64,000 nt of DNA from Oceanimonas doudoroffii (GCF_002242685.1 NZ_NBIM01000001.1:1426001-1490000); one strand, 5' to 3'. Numbered from the stretch's first letter, positions 44,217 through 53,568 are shown. Made by a program: numbers and translations. Notes: generated from the letters alone by a model not told the origin.

Positions 44217-45539
44217 CTAGGCTTCTGGGCCAGCCTTATGAAAACGGTACGCTGTATTGATACGCACGCCTGCTTCAAGAATAAAACGAGGCAGGGTTGG
44301 GCCTGGTTTTACTCTAGAGTTAAGAATGTCAATTGTTCTTGAGCTCTTTCCGGATGCCAACTCCGCTATTGCTTTTCCGTATATAGCACCTTTAGCCAGT
44401 CCAGTGCCATTACAGAAACCTGCGCCGAACACGCCTGAGGCCAACTCGCCGAAAACAGTACCACCACTGTTCTGTGAAAGGCAAAGAGCACCACCCCATG
44501 TGTATTGAAAACCAATATTTGATATTGCGGGAAAACGCGCATCAAAAGATATTTGGTGTCTTTCCTTTGCTCCTGCGACATCACTCTCTGTGGTTATAAA
44601 ATCACGAACATACCTGTAAACATTTCGTATAAAAAGTCGGTTGTCAGCAGTTTTTCTCACAGTTGTGCCAAAGGGATCTGCAGGGATGAGACCGAAGGTT
44701 TTACGTCCACCTAGCCGTGATAACTCCTCAGCAGTCAGCTGACGTGTCATGCTTGCGTAAGTGTATATAGGAATAGCCCGGCCAGTAAAAAAGCCAAAGT
44801 ACGAAAGCCAGCCATTGTTGGCTAAAATTACTTTTTTAGTTTTTATCTTTCCAGACTTCGTAAGGCAAACATGCGAGTCTTTACCATAATTTACTTCTAT
44901 TATCGGTGTATTCTCATAAACGGTGACATTTTCTGGCAGGTTGTCCTGTAAGCCACGAAGCAAAGCAGCCGGCTGCATGAGAATGGTTCCAGGTGCAAAA
45001 AGACCTAAATGATAGTGATGGCTGCCGGTTATTTCCTGCATCTTCGCAGCGTTATACCACTCGTAGGATTCTCCGATACGATCCAGAGCGTTTGCAAAAC
45101 TTTTCAGGCAAGCTTCGCCATGGGATGTCGCTGCTGAATGGATTTTACCCTCAGGACTCCAGTCACACTCAATATTATATTCTTCAACAGCATCTGTAAG
45201 GTAGCGTATTCCTTCCCGATTTACCAAGCTTTCTTCGATATTGCCTTTTTCATTGTCTGCAAAGTTTTTGGCTCGTGGATTATGCGCTAAATCTATCGCA
45301 AAGCCAGCGCAACGTCCTGCGGCATTATTACCAATTCGGCCAGCGTCCACTAAAACAACGCGGTCCTCATGGTTTAACTCTGCCAGTCGGCGAGCAGCAC
45401 TAATACCGACCCATCCACCGCCAATAACAAGCCATTCTGTTTCTATATCAGTATTGAGGACACGCGGTTCTGGTACTTTATTAAGTGTTGCAAACCATCC
45501 GCCGTCTGATATTTCTTTGGGGGTGACGTTAACTTTCAT
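44217..45539 (-). CDS. FAD-dependent amine/imino acid oxidoreductase (cassette 2)
   Basis: A 440-residue DAO-family flavoprotein, paralogue of 37994-39328. FAD motif LVIGGGWVGISAARRLAEL near residue 36, then AGRIGNNAAGRCAGFAIDLAHN. It is slightly shorter at the N-terminus. It is the first gene of cassette 2, divergent from the LysR gene at 45648 over 108 bases. Both copies keep the same lengths and motifs, so they probably do similar chemistry on related substrates. The TRAP transporter genes 1.1 kb away could supply the substrate. Confidence 0.87.
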   Translation of the reverse strand: MKVNVTPKEISDGGWFATLNKVPEPRVLNTDIETEWLVIGGGWVGISAARRLAELNHEDRVVLVDAGRIGNNAAGRCAGFAIDLAHNPRAKNFADNEKGNIEESLVNREGIRYLTDAVEEYNIECDWSPEGKIHSAATSHGEACLKSFANALDRIGESYEWYNAAKMQEITGSHHYHLGLFAPGTILMQPAALLRGLQDNLPENVTVYENTPIIEVNYGKDSHVCLTKSGKIKTKKVILANNGWLSYFGFFTGRAIPIYTYASMTRQLTAEELSRLGGRKTFGLIPADPFGTTVRKTADNRLFIRNVYRYVRDFITTESDVAGAKERHQISFDARFPAISNIGFQYTWGGALCLSQNSGGTVFGELASGVFGAGFCNGTGLAKGAIYGKAIAELASGKSSRTIDILNSRVKPGPTLPRFILEAGVRINTAYRFHKAGPEA

Positions 45540-45647
45540 AGTTGGGATCCGTGGTTAAAGGTTTCATCATGTAGTAACATGGAGCATACATCGGCATAAC
45601 AGATTGCACTAGCGACAAAATATCATTAAAAAGAGGGACTTTAAGTA

Positions 45648-46604
45648 ATGAAAAGTGACATTAAACCCGACCCATTTTTCAATGGTTTACCTTCGCTAAC
45701 TGCCCTGAAAGCCTTTGCGGCCTCGGCACACTATAAAAGCTTTACTGATGCCTCTAAAGCCTTATGTGTGACACAGTCAGCAGTTAGCCGCCAAGTAAGA
45801 GAGTTGGAAGAACATCTGAATGTCAGTTTGTTTGCTCGTGTTGGCCGATCAATTGAGTTAACGGAGGAGGGCAGAAAGTTATATGAAACTGCTTACATAT
45901 GCTTTTCTCATATATATCAGACCGTCGAAGAAATTAGCGAATGTCGAAAAAATAATAACACCACTCATCGTAAAAAATTAACAATTGCCATGACTCACGC
46001 TTTTTCGGTGCTGTGGATGGCTAAAAAAATGAGCAACTTTATAAAAGAATTTCCTGATATAGACCTAACCATATACTCAATAGATGACAGCAAGTCGATG
46101 GCTGACGATACCAGTATTGACGGATACATTAGCCTGGAACCATCACGTTGTGATGATTATGTATCAACGGCTCTTTTTTGTGATAAGGTTTTCCCCGTAT
46201 GTAGCCCTAAATATTTAAGTGAACATCCTGAAATTACTGATGTTAACCACCTGAAAGACGCGGATCTTCTTCATCTTCAGGGCTCTCAAGCCAACCAAGG
46301 TTTCGGATGGAAGCAGTGGCTTGAGTTTTGCGGTATTGATAACAATCAAGATAACCATAAGGGTGAGAAGCTACTGACCGCAAGTAGCTATCAGTTCTTG
46401 ATTCAGATGGCTCTTGATCATCAGGGCATTGCACTAGGCTGGGCTCATCTGATTGAAGATCTATTAAAACGCGGAGAATTAGTGAGGCCAGTGAGCAAAT
46501 CTGTAACACTGGGTAACTATGTTCATTACTTTACGCATAAGAAACATTCAGATAAAGAGTACGAGCTATTGAAACTGAAAGGCTGGCTTCTAACGCACCT
46601 TTAG
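45648..46604 (+). CDS. GcvA-type LysR regulator (sister 3 of 3), cassette 2
   Basis: A 318-residue LysR regulator: HTH SFTDASKALCVTQSAVSRQVRELE, the family start LPSLTALKAFAASA, and SYQFLIQMALDHQGIALGWAHL near the end. GAGGGA lies upstream of the ATG. It is divergent from the FAD-DapA-ALDH genes of cassette 2 and convergent with the TRAP transporter operon, from which it is separated by a bidirectional terminator. It may sense the cassette substrate or an intermediate. Confidence 0.88.
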   Translation: MKSDIKPDPFFNGLPSLTALKAFAASAHYKSFTDASKALCVTQSAVSRQVRELEEHLNVSLFARVGRSIELTEEGRKLYETAYICFSHIYQTVEEISECRKNNNTTHRKKLTIAMTHAFSVLWMAKKMSNFIKEFPDIDLTIYSIDDSKSMADDTSIDGYISLEPSRCDDYVSTALFCDKVFPVCSPKYLSEHPEITDVNHLKDADLLHLQGSQANQGFGWKQWLEFCGIDNNQDNHKGEKLLTASSYQFLIQMALDHQGIALGWAHLIEDLLKRGELVRPVSKSVTLGNYVHYFTHKKHSDKEYELLKLKGWLLTHL

Positions 46605-46608
46605 TTTA

Positions 46609-46637
46609 AAGACTTCGACCCTTAGGGTCGAAGTCTT
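46609..46637. terminator. Bidirectional terminator between LysR and TRAP genes
   Basis: A perfect 13-bp stem (46609-46621 with 46625-46637) and a 3-base loop between two convergent genes, with T-rich sequence after it on the plus strand. Confidence 0.85.
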
Positions 46638-46645
46638 ATTTTCAT

Positions 46646-47944
46646 TTACTGCAAGTATCCCAACAATTTGGGCAGGTACAACGCAAGAGGTGACCAATAG
46701 GTTGTGATCAACATCACCGGGAGAGCTGTGAATACCATCAAGCTCAGCGCCGGGCGCAATACTTGTGACATACCCACATTGCCCACTCTGCAGGACATAA
46801 AAAGAATGGGGGCCATAGGCGGGCTATTACAGCCAATTACCACACTTGTACCAATAATTGCGGCAAAGTGAACCGGATGGATTCCCATCTCCACCATCAC
46901 CGGCAACAGCAGCGGGCTGGCGATGGCAATCACGCTTATATCGTCCATGATCATGCCGAGTAAGATAAGAAAAATATTAATAACCAGCAATATCATAAGT
47001 TTGTTATCGAATAGATCGATAAGAAGATCCGTTAACTGCTCAGGAACGCCCTCAAAGGTCAAAATGCGGCTTGATACAAAGGAGAAGATCAGTATGACTA
47101 GAATAACGCCGGTAGTTGCAGCCGCTTCAATCAGGCAGCGAAATATCTTCTTGTAGTCTAGTTCACGATAGATAAACAGTCCCACCGGAATCGCATAGGC
47201 AACTGCAACCGCAGCAGCTTCGGTTGGTGTGAAGATACCACCGTAGATACCACCAAGAATAATGATTGGTAGGAAAAGTGCCGGCAGAGCTTTCCAGCCA
47301 CTGTTACCCAATTCCTGCAAGCGTTCATTAACAGTCATTTTTTCCGGGCTGGGATCCAGATGCAGGCGCATACGAATCTTATTATAGACGCAAAGAAAAA
47401 ATATTAGCAGAATGCCAGGACCTAACGTAGCCAAGAAACAGGCGGCAACGGATTGACGGGTTACCACTGCGTATAAAATCATCGTAATACTAGGCGGGAT
47501 CAATAACCCCAGCAACGAGGAGATACCTAGAAGCGAGCTAGTATAAGGGCGATCATACCCGTGCTTCTCCATTGGGCCAATCATGATCGAACCGATGGAT
47601 GCCACTGCAGCAGATGCGGTGCCTGAGATAGCACCGAAGATACCGCAGGCAACAACCATTGAAGAGCCCATGCCGGATCTTGAACGTCCTACCAGTATTT
47701 CTACAAAATGAACCAATCTTGCTGCCATACCTCCAGCCTGCATCAGGTAACCAGTCATGATAAACAATGGCAGCGCTATTAGAATAATGGAATTGATTGA
47801 CCAAAATCCCGTAGTCATCAATGTTGATACTTCAATATCATAAATAATCGAAAGTGCAACCGTCATCCCAATGAATGAGAACACGACTGGCACACCAATT
47901 GTCATCAGTAAGATGACAATGCCAATGGCTATTAAAGCGCCCAT
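46646..47944 (-). CDS. TRAP transporter large permease, DctM family
   Basis: A 432-residue, about twelve-helix membrane protein of the DctM type. It contains the family's VACGIFGAISGTASAAVASIG near residue 95, GVYTPTEAA-like GGIFTPTEAAAVAVAYA near 221, and DDISVIAIASPLLLPVM near 340. DctM forms the channel that imports the solute delivered by DctP, driven by Na+. AAGGAA precedes the ATG. It is the last gene of the DctP-DctQ-DctM unit; the small gap to DctQ (10 bases) shows tight coupling. The solute is not fixed by sequence, but the position next to cassette 2 suggests its substrate. Confidence 0.92.
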   Translation of the reverse strand: MGALIAIGIVILLMTIGVPVVFSFIGMTVALSIIYDIEVSTLMTTGFWSINSIILIALPLFIMTGYLMQAGGMAARLVHFVEILVGRSRSGMGSSMVVACGIFGAISGTASAAVASIGSIMIGPMEKHGYDRPYTSSLLGISSLLGLLIPPSITMILYAVVTRQSVAACFLATLGPGILLIFFLCVYNKIRMRLHLDPSPEKMTVNERLQELGNSGWKALPALFLPIIILGGIYGGIFTPTEAAAVAVAYAIPVGLFIYRELDYKKIFRCLIEAAATTGVILVILIFSFVSSRILTFEGVPEQLTDLLIDLFDNKLMILLVINIFLILLGMIMDDISVIAIASPLLLPVMVEMGIHPVHFAAIIGTSVVIGCNSPPMAPILFMSCRVGNVGMSQVLRPALSLMVFTALPVMLITTYWSPLALYLPKLLGYLQ

Positions 47945-47954
47945 ATCTATTTCC

Positions 47955-48497
47955 TTAAAAATTACCGTTTTTACAAACAGACACCTGGGTTGTTGATTTC
48001 TTTCTAATAGCTAGAAAATTTTTTATATCAGCAAAAAGATCCCTGAGAAGGTATAACACCATTAGCGATGAAGCAACCAGAAGGCTTGCCTGAGAGACAT
48101 ACCAAGGAATGGAAAACACCGGCGTTGATTGTTTCTTCACCACCCCCCATTCAACAAGATCATAGCTCCAATTGACGAACAAGAAAGCCATCACAATAGA
48201 AATAATGGTGGATAAAATCTGGAAAGAACATATGACGATTTCACTTTTAAATATAATGGGAATAAAATCCGCCTGAAGGTGAGATCGCTCCTGAGATGCA
48301 ATGGATGCTCCCAGCATGTAGAACCAAATTACTGACAATAGAATCAGTTCTTCCAGCCCGAAAAGACCTTCACCAAATAGGGCTCTGGATACGATACCTA
48401 TGACAAAGGAAACAGCGATAAAAAGTCCAATCAACACAACAAGTGGTTTAAACAAGATATCAATAAGTTTATCAGTAAACCTAAATAACCAATCCAT
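47955..48497 (-). CDS. TRAP transporter small permease, DctQ family
   Basis: A 180-residue protein with four membrane helices, beginning LIDILFKPLVVLIGLFIAVSF and with the DctQ mark GLEELILLSVIWFYMLGASIA near residue 45-65. DctQ binds DctM and is needed for transport. CAGGAG precedes the ATG at 48495-48497. The position between DctP and DctM is the standard order. Confidence 0.9.
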   Translation of the reverse strand: MDWLFRFTDKLIDILFKPLVVLIGLFIAVSFVIGIVSRALFGEGLFGLEELILLSVIWFYMLGASIASQERSHLQADFIPIIFKSEIVICSFQILSTIISIVMAFLFVNWSYDLVEWGVVKKQSTPVFSIPWYVSQASLLVASSLMVLYLLRDLFADIKNFLAIRKKSTTQVSVCKNGNF

Positions 48498-48556
48498 GAT
48501 CTTGTACTCCTGTAATAAAGACCAGAGCCGCTTCTCAGCGACTCCCTTAAATTCAC

Positions 48557-49594
48557 TTATTGACTATCTGGTGCATTATCTCGAATGCGTTGCATGAGTT
48601 GAGTTCCAAACTCTTTCTCTGCCTCACGCCAAACTATCTCACGAACAGGTTCCATCCAGCTCTTCAGCTCTTCGGCAGATGGCTCGAAATACTCCATGCC
48701 ATCGTTCTGAGCTTTTTCGATCCACATTTCGTCTTCAGCCTTGGCATCTTTAAACTGCTTGGCGATAACTTCCTGCGCAGCAGAGGCTATGATCTGCTGA
48801 TCCTCCTCATCCAGCATGTCCCAAGTATCCTTGTTCATCATAAGAGATGAGAAGGAAAATAAGTGCTTTGTATGAACGAAGTAATCGAGCTGATCGCCGA
48901 AGTACTCATAATCCCAGTAGATGATATTACCGGAGTCACCATCTACCACTCCCGTCTGAATCGAGGTATAGACTTCGTTCCAGTCCAGCGGTACGGAGTG
49001 GAAGCCCATGGCCTGGACAGTTTGTGGATTTGGGAACGTTGGAATTGTACGCACCTTCAGGTTCATTTCCTGAGCCTGCTCATAGTTGCGGGCATACCGA
49101 CCCTTAGTGGCAACACCGCCAAAACCAAAGGGATAGGGACCAAAGTGTTTGATTCCTATATCAGCAAAGAGAGGATCCACAATTTTCGTCATCCATCCAT
49201 CTTTCTCAAAAGCGTCTGCAGCCTGCTCCAAATTAGAAAACAGATAGGGTAGGCTCATCACCCCGACACGCTTATCATATGACGTAAGGGGCTGAGATAG
49301 GATCATGTCCACATTACCCTTGATCATGTGGTCAAAAACTTCTCCAATGCTTCCCAGCTGACCTTGGTGGTAAACCTTTGTTTTCATACGACCATTTGAT
49401 TTTTTTTTCAGAAGTTCAGCCCAGAGCTGGACAGACTTTCCAACAGGGGAATCTTCATTACCGTCAGTGTTAACGATTTTAAAGCGAAAACTCTCGTTGC
49501 TTGCCATAGAGGTCGAGGGAATGGTCAAGGCAATCATACAAGTGGCGATAATACTCTTAACAAACTTTTTTGTTTTTAATGATAATGAAATCAT
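48557..49594 (-). CDS. TRAP transporter solute-binding protein, DctP family
   Basis: A 345-residue periplasmic binding protein with an N-terminal signal peptide (KKFVKSIIATCMIALTIPSTSMA). The conserved Arg that grips the ligand carboxylate is in MNLKVRTIPTFPNPQ near residue 177-191, and the following strand GFHSVPLDWNEVYTSIQTGVVDG is a DctP signature. It therefore binds a carboxylate-bearing solute. AAGGAG precedes the ATG. It is the first gene of the three-gene transporter unit. A LysR gene lies about 720 bases upstream on the same strand. Confidence 0.92.
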   Translation of the reverse strand: MISLSLKTKKFVKSIIATCMIALTIPSTSMASNESFRFKIVNTDGNEDSPVGKSVQLWAELLKKKSNGRMKTKVYHQGQLGSIGEVFDHMIKGNVDMILSQPLTSYDKRVGVMSLPYLFSNLEQAADAFEKDGWMTKIVDPLFADIGIKHFGPYPFGFGGVATKGRYARNYEQAQEMNLKVRTIPTFPNPQTVQAMGFHSVPLDWNEVYTSIQTGVVDGDSGNIIYWDYEYFGDQLDYFVHTKHLFSFSSLMMNKDTWDMLDEEDQQIIASAAQEVIAKQFKDAKAEDEMWIEKAQNDGMEYFEPSAEELKSWMEPVREIVWREAEKEFGTQLMQRIRDNAPDSQ

Positions 49595-50318
49595 ATTAAC
49601 TCTCCTTTTTTAATATAGATTTTTACTCGAAGTGAGTATGAATTTTTTGGCATATCCTTATTGGAGGCCTGTTCGATTTGACCTCAGCCATATATTTTAC
49701 AACTGGAAAAACAGTCCCCATTTGAACCTTACTTTGTGAGCAGACCATATTTTTAATAACCCATACTCTTCTCTTTCGTAAGGTAACTAAGAATGGCTTT
49801 CCGTTTATCCACCACCAATAATGTAAACATATATAAAACACTTATTTAACACAAGCGACGATATGTTTCGATAATCCATGAGTTTATGTTGCAAAACCGT
49901 ATCAATCCTCGTCCTGACCTACCGCTTGATACTTGCGATTCCAGCAACAAGAGCCTTCAAGGGGGTCAAGCCAATCCAATAAGTATCGCAACAAAAGGAA
50001 GGCTGGGAGCAGGATGAACAGCTACCCAGATTTGGTAAGATATGATGACGAGTTGAGGATGTGCTCAAAAACGTGGATATATTCTGCTCTCTCAAGCTAA
50101 CCAAAGCGAAATCCGCATGTTTGCATGTTTGGTTAGCTCTTGAGCTCAGTAGTGCCGTTACAAGGCTTCAGGACACTCTTCCTAAGAACAAACAGAGGCT
50201 GTATTAGCGGAACATCCTACCGTATAAACGTTAGTCCGTAACTCACGAGCCTACTCGTGCTTCGGAGGCTTGGGTGCCACCCCGCCATGCACAATAATTA
50301 GTGCTCCACGACAACCAT
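49595..50318. other. Intergenic region with a long inverted repeat
   Basis: No gene is seen in about 720 bases. A strong inverted repeat (arms at 50091-50105 and 50128-50144, CTAACCAAA facing TTTGGTTAG and continuing to CTCAAG/CTTGAG with two extra bases) could be a terminator for the LysR gene or a mobile-element end. The TRAP promoter should lie near 49600-49700. Confidence 0.45.
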
Positions 50319-51242
50319 TTAATACTCGGTGCCATGCAATGCGGTCAGGTAACTATTAAGTACAAGGTCGCTATGATTCCCGCTCTTGGTGATAGCTGTA
50401 TACTTAATTGAATAATCGAACTCCCTGGGAAGCAGTCGGCGAAATGAGTTTTCCCTAACCCAATTTTCTGCATAATGAGTTGGAAGATAGCCAATAAAAC
50501 AACCGGTCATCAACAAAAAAGCAGCACCTTCCCTATCACTCACTGTGGCTGCTATTTTATGCTTACGATAAATGTGTTGCATGTACTCTGGCTGAGCATA
50601 GGCTGGGACTATAGTATCATGTTCAAGAATCGATTTTGGTGTGAGTTCAATTTCAGGGGTGTTGAATAGAGGATGCTGCTCACCGCAGTACAGCCCCAGC
50701 TTTTCATCGTACATAGGAATGTATTCCAGTCCAGCATGCTCACGCGCCGTCGGGACAATCCCTATATGAAAGAAACCATTGAGCACGCCTTTTTCAATCT
50801 CATTCGGCGGCATCATCCTGATATTTATCTTCACATCCGGAGCTTCTCGCTTAAGACGTTGCAGCGAATTCACAATTCGCATTTGACGAACAGTGATTAG
50901 GTTATCAGTAATACCGATACTTAAATCTCCTTTCAATGATGAATGAATAGCATTGACCTGATCACGAAAGGTATCAAGCGAATCCAGCAACTGTTGCATG
51001 TTTTCATAAATTTGCCGACCAGCATCGGTCAGGGAAAACCCCGAACGTCCACGCTCACAGAGTTTGAAGCCCAGCCTGTGTTCCAAGTCCAGCATACTGG
51101 CACTAACGGCTGATCTGCTGACATTCAACTCGACGCCAGCAGCAGTAAAACTATTTGACTCCACCACAACCTTGAAAACCCTAAGGAGGCGTAGATCAAA
51201 ATCACTTATTTGACCGGTAAAGTGCATTTTGGACGTAGCCAT
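50319..51242 (-). CDS. LysR-family transcriptional regulator
   Basis: A 307-residue LysR protein: DFDLRLLRVFKVVVESNSFTAAGVELNVSRSAVSASMLDLE is the HTH region (residues 14-54), then FKLCERGRSGFSLTDAG. It is of the group with the DLRLLRVF start (CbbR/BenM-unrelated, closer to transporter and catabolic regulators). GGGAG precedes the ATG. It lies upstream of the TRAP operon on the same strand and could regulate it. It is not one of the three sister regulators. The DNA beyond its start is decayed. Confidence 0.87.
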   Translation of the reverse strand: MATSKMHFTGQISDFDLRLLRVFKVVVESNSFTAAGVELNVSRSAVSASMLDLEHRLGFKLCERGRSGFSLTDAGRQIYENMQQLLDSLDTFRDQVNAIHSSLKGDLSIGITDNLITVRQMRIVNSLQRLKREAPDVKINIRMMPPNEIEKGVLNGFFHIGIVPTAREHAGLEYIPMYDEKLGLYCGEQHPLFNTPEIELTPKSILEHDTIVPAYAQPEYMQHIYRKHKIAATVSDREGAAFLLMTGCFIGYLPTHYAENWVRENSFRRLLPREFDYSIKYTAITKSGNHSDLVLNSYLTALHGTEY

Positions 51243-51487
51243 CAGTCTAACGCTCCCTCAAACATTTCAGTCCCTAATATCGATACGCGAATGTTGCAAC
51301 TTTCTTAAACTTCCTAAAACTGGATTGTGCCATTAGATGGCATAAATTGTAAGTTGCTTGCAGAGCTGCCAAGTGGTGGTTTCTCTCCGCTGCGGTTGTC
51401 GTGCGTTAATGAGCCCAGGTACTTGCTCAAGCAGCTATAGTAAGAGCACGGCGGCATCGAACCTGTCGACAAGGTACTCCCCCCGGA
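51243..51487. other. Intergenic DNA upstream of the LysR gene
   Basis: No intact gene. The part near 51420-51487 may belong to the transposase relic that follows. The LysR promoter should be near its start. Confidence 0.35.
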
Positions 51488-51745
51488 GCAGCTGCGGAGG
51501 AGGCCCGCATCAACTGGCTGGAGCCAGAGAATAACATACTAAAAGAGGCCACCGCTGACGAACTCAAACGTACGCGCAGATAGACCAGTTGAGGGGGCAG
51601 GAATCGGTCGAGCTTTGGCTGTTCAAAGCCTGATAGTCACGAATCAAAAAACATCAGCTGTCGGGCTAGGGCTGAATTACTACAACGAAGTCAAGGAGCT
51701 AGCTGTTTTCTTTACATTCCGCCTATCAACAGGCAATCATGATTG
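51488..51745 (+). pseudogene. Decayed IS3-family transposase remnant
   Basis: Frame 51488-51583 reads AAAEEARINWLEPENNILKEATADELKR and stops, which is the C-terminal leucine-zipper part of IS3-type OrfA (usually LExENxILKEATA). The following frame QLRGQESVELWLFKA resembles the beginning of OrfB, then stops interrupt it, and a shifted frame reading NEVKELAVFF with STGNHD may continue it. No terminal repeats or full gene remain. From 51746 to 51992 nothing further is recognised. Confidence 0.5.
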
Positions 51746-51992
51746 AGAACACCCCAGTATTTTCGTTAATGAGCAACAGCCGCTAATTCAAATTATTGGT
51801 GGGACCCCATATCCTTCAGACACTAGTTTAGTAGCAGAACCGAGCCTACAGGAGCAAAGACGAACGGACTGCTAGGGCAGACATACCAAGCCCCCGCTAA
51901 AGTATTCCTGTCAATTCAGTCCGCTTACGACCATTACTTCCCGTCATCCCGGCCCATCCCTCCAGATACCAGGCCCCATGTTATGTTGCGGC

Positions 51993-52601
51993 TTACTTGA
52001 TGAAGCGGACCTGCTCGTAAATTTTTTCCAATACCGGTTTTTTCTTCTCGTTGAAGCGGGCCTTGTTCTGCTCAAAGATGTTGTTGCCCTTGGTGTCGAT
52101 GGAGATGATCAGCGGGCCGAATTCCTTGACGCGATTGACCCACAGCGTTTCCGGCATACCCAGATCCTGCCATTCGGCACGCTCAATGGCCTCGACCTTA
52201 GTGGCCGCCACCACGGCACAGCCACCAGGGAACACCGCATGCACCGCCTTGTGCTCAAGGCAACCCTGGGCCGTCTCCTCACCCATGCCACCCTTGCCGA
52301 CAATCAGCTTAACGCCGGTCTGCTCGATAAAGGCCTTCTCGAACTTCTCCATGCGCATGCTGGTGGTGGGGCCAATGGACACCATTTCGAAGCCGCCGTC
52401 TTCTTTTTCTCGGACAATGGGGCCGGCATGGAAAATGGCGCCGCCCTTCAGATCGACCGGCAGTTCGCGCTTGAGCTCGATCAGCCGCCGGTGCGCCACA
52501 TCACGGCAGGTGACCAACTGCCCGGTCAGGTACACCACGTCACCCACGTTGAGGGACTCGAGATCTTCGTCTCTGATGGGGGTAGTCAGTACTTTTTTCA
52601 T
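51993..52601 (-). CDS. ttdB: L(+)-tartrate dehydratase beta subunit
   Basis: A 202-residue protein matching E. coli TtdB along its length: [55 protein letters not shown] and [17 protein letters not shown]. With TtdA it forms the iron-sulfur enzyme that dehydrates L-tartrate to oxaloacetate. Class I two-subunit fumarases look alike, but sequence likeness and the neighbours (TtdR-like regulator, DASS permease) favour tartrate. Its ATG overlaps the ttdA stop by 4 bases (ATGA), with AAGGAG inside the end of ttdA, so translation is coupled. Confidence 0.92.
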   Translation of the reverse strand: MKKVLTTPIRDEDLESLNVGDVVYLTGQLVTCRDVAHRRLIELKRELPVDLKGGAIFHAGPIVREKEDGGFEMVSIGPTTSMRMEKFEKAFIEQTGVKLIVGKGGMGEETAQGCLEHKAVHAVFPGGCAVVAATKVEAIERAEWQDLGMPETLWVNRVKEFGPLIISIDTKGNNIFEQNKARFNEKKKPVLEKIYEQVRFIK

Positions 52602-53503
52602 AACACAACTCCTTGATGTGACAAGACTTCATACGACAGATCGGCATTAAAGCGGATGGTGCCGCGGCGGTGCGCCCAGCAGCCGGTGGACACCGCCACC
52701 CCGATGGTGGAAGGATGGCGAGCGGAGGACTCGATATTGACCCCCATGACGCTGGTGTTGCCGGTCAGGCCCTGGGGACCGATGCCGATCTCGTTGAGGC
52801 CATCGGTCAGCAGCTCTTCCATCAGGGCGGCGTTGTCGTTGGCATTCTTGCTGCCCACCGGGCGCAGTATGGCCTTCTTGGACAAACGTGCCGCCGTTTC
52901 CACCGAGGTGGAAACCCCAACACCGACCAGCAAGGGCGGGCAGGCATTGATGCCGCGGGAGGTGATCACATCGAACACAAACTCGGCCACGCCTTCATAT
53001 CCCTGGCCGGGCATCAATACCTTGGCAGAGCCGGGAAGGGTACAACCACCGCCGGCCATATAAACCTCGATGGTGGCGCAATCGTCGCCGGGGACGATAT
53101 CCCAGTCCAGCCACGGGATCTTGGAGCCTGCGTTGGTGCCGGTATTCTTTTCGTCGAAGGTTTCCACCGCGTTGTGCCGCAGGGGGCCGATACGGGTGGC
53201 TTCAATGGTGGCATTGCGCAGTATTTCTTCCAGCTCACCCAAATAGGGAAACTGGGCGCCGACGGTAAGAAAATATTGAATCACACCGGTATCCTGACAA
53301 CTGGGTCTATTCAGCTTGTCGGCGGAATCTTGGTTCTCCGCCATGGTATCGAAAATAGCGATGGCCAGCGGGTTGGTTTCTTTTTTTCTCAGCTCGGCCT
53401 GTTTTTCTTTGACATCCGTCGGCAGTCGCTTACCGATATAACTGGTAAATTTGGCAATAACATCGGTCAATTTACCTACGGCTTCGTCATGATTTAAGCT
53501 CAT
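52598..53503 (-). CDS. ttdA: L(+)-tartrate dehydratase alpha subunit (4Fe-4S)
   Basis: A 301-residue protein close to E. coli TtdA. The three cluster-binding cysteines are Cys69 in RPSCQDTG, Cys188 in [12 protein letters not shown] and Cys275 in [29 protein letters not shown] and [14 protein letters not shown] are also typical. The oxygen-sensitive 4Fe-4S cluster dehydrates L-tartrate to oxaloacetate in the cytoplasm. AAGAGGA precedes the ATG. The gene is divergent from the ttdR-like LysR gene across about 250 bases with an inverted repeat at 53548-53568. The segment is GC-rich compared with the TRAP region, so the tartrate module looks like a separate import. Confidence 0.93.
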   Translation of the reverse strand: MSLNHDEAVGKLTDVIAKFTSYIGKRLPTDVKEKQAELRKKETNPLAIAIFDTMAENQDSADKLNRPSCQDTGVIQYFLTVGAQFPYLGELEEILRNATIEATRIGPLRHNAVETFDEKNTGTNAGSKIPWLDWDIVPGDDCATIEVYMAGGGCTLPGSAKVLMPGQGYEGVAEFVFDVITSRGINACPPLLVGVGVSTSVETAARLSKKAILRPVGSKNANDNAALMEELLTDGLNEIGIGPQGLTGNTSVMGVNIESSARHPSTIGVAVSTGCWAHRRGTIRFNADLSYEVLSHQGVVL

Positions 53504-53547
53504 TACAGCTATCCTCTTCTTGTTCAGAAATCGGAATTCCCTGTCGA

Positions 53548-53568
53548 CTTGTCTAAAATAAAGACAAG
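53548..53568. promoter_or_regulatory. Possible LysR operator between ttdA and its regulator
   Basis: CTTGTCT, 7 bases, AGACAAG: a perfect inverted repeat in the divergent intergenic region, 45 bases upstream of the ttdA start. LysR proteins bind such dyads (T-N11-A type). This fits control by the adjacent regulator. Confidence 0.55.

Noticed and set aside
24551..45539. Calling the island a trans-4-hydroxyproline pathway outright
   Set aside because: The enzyme types fit in outline, but the racemase-like protein lacks both cysteines and the aldehyde dehydrogenases resemble PuuC rather than the usual ketoglutarate semialdehyde enzyme. The substrate is left open.
49940..49990. A minus-strand stretch resembling the GGAATCGC segment of 16S rRNA
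   Set aside because: Only about ten bases agree and nothing around them matches rRNA, so it is chance.
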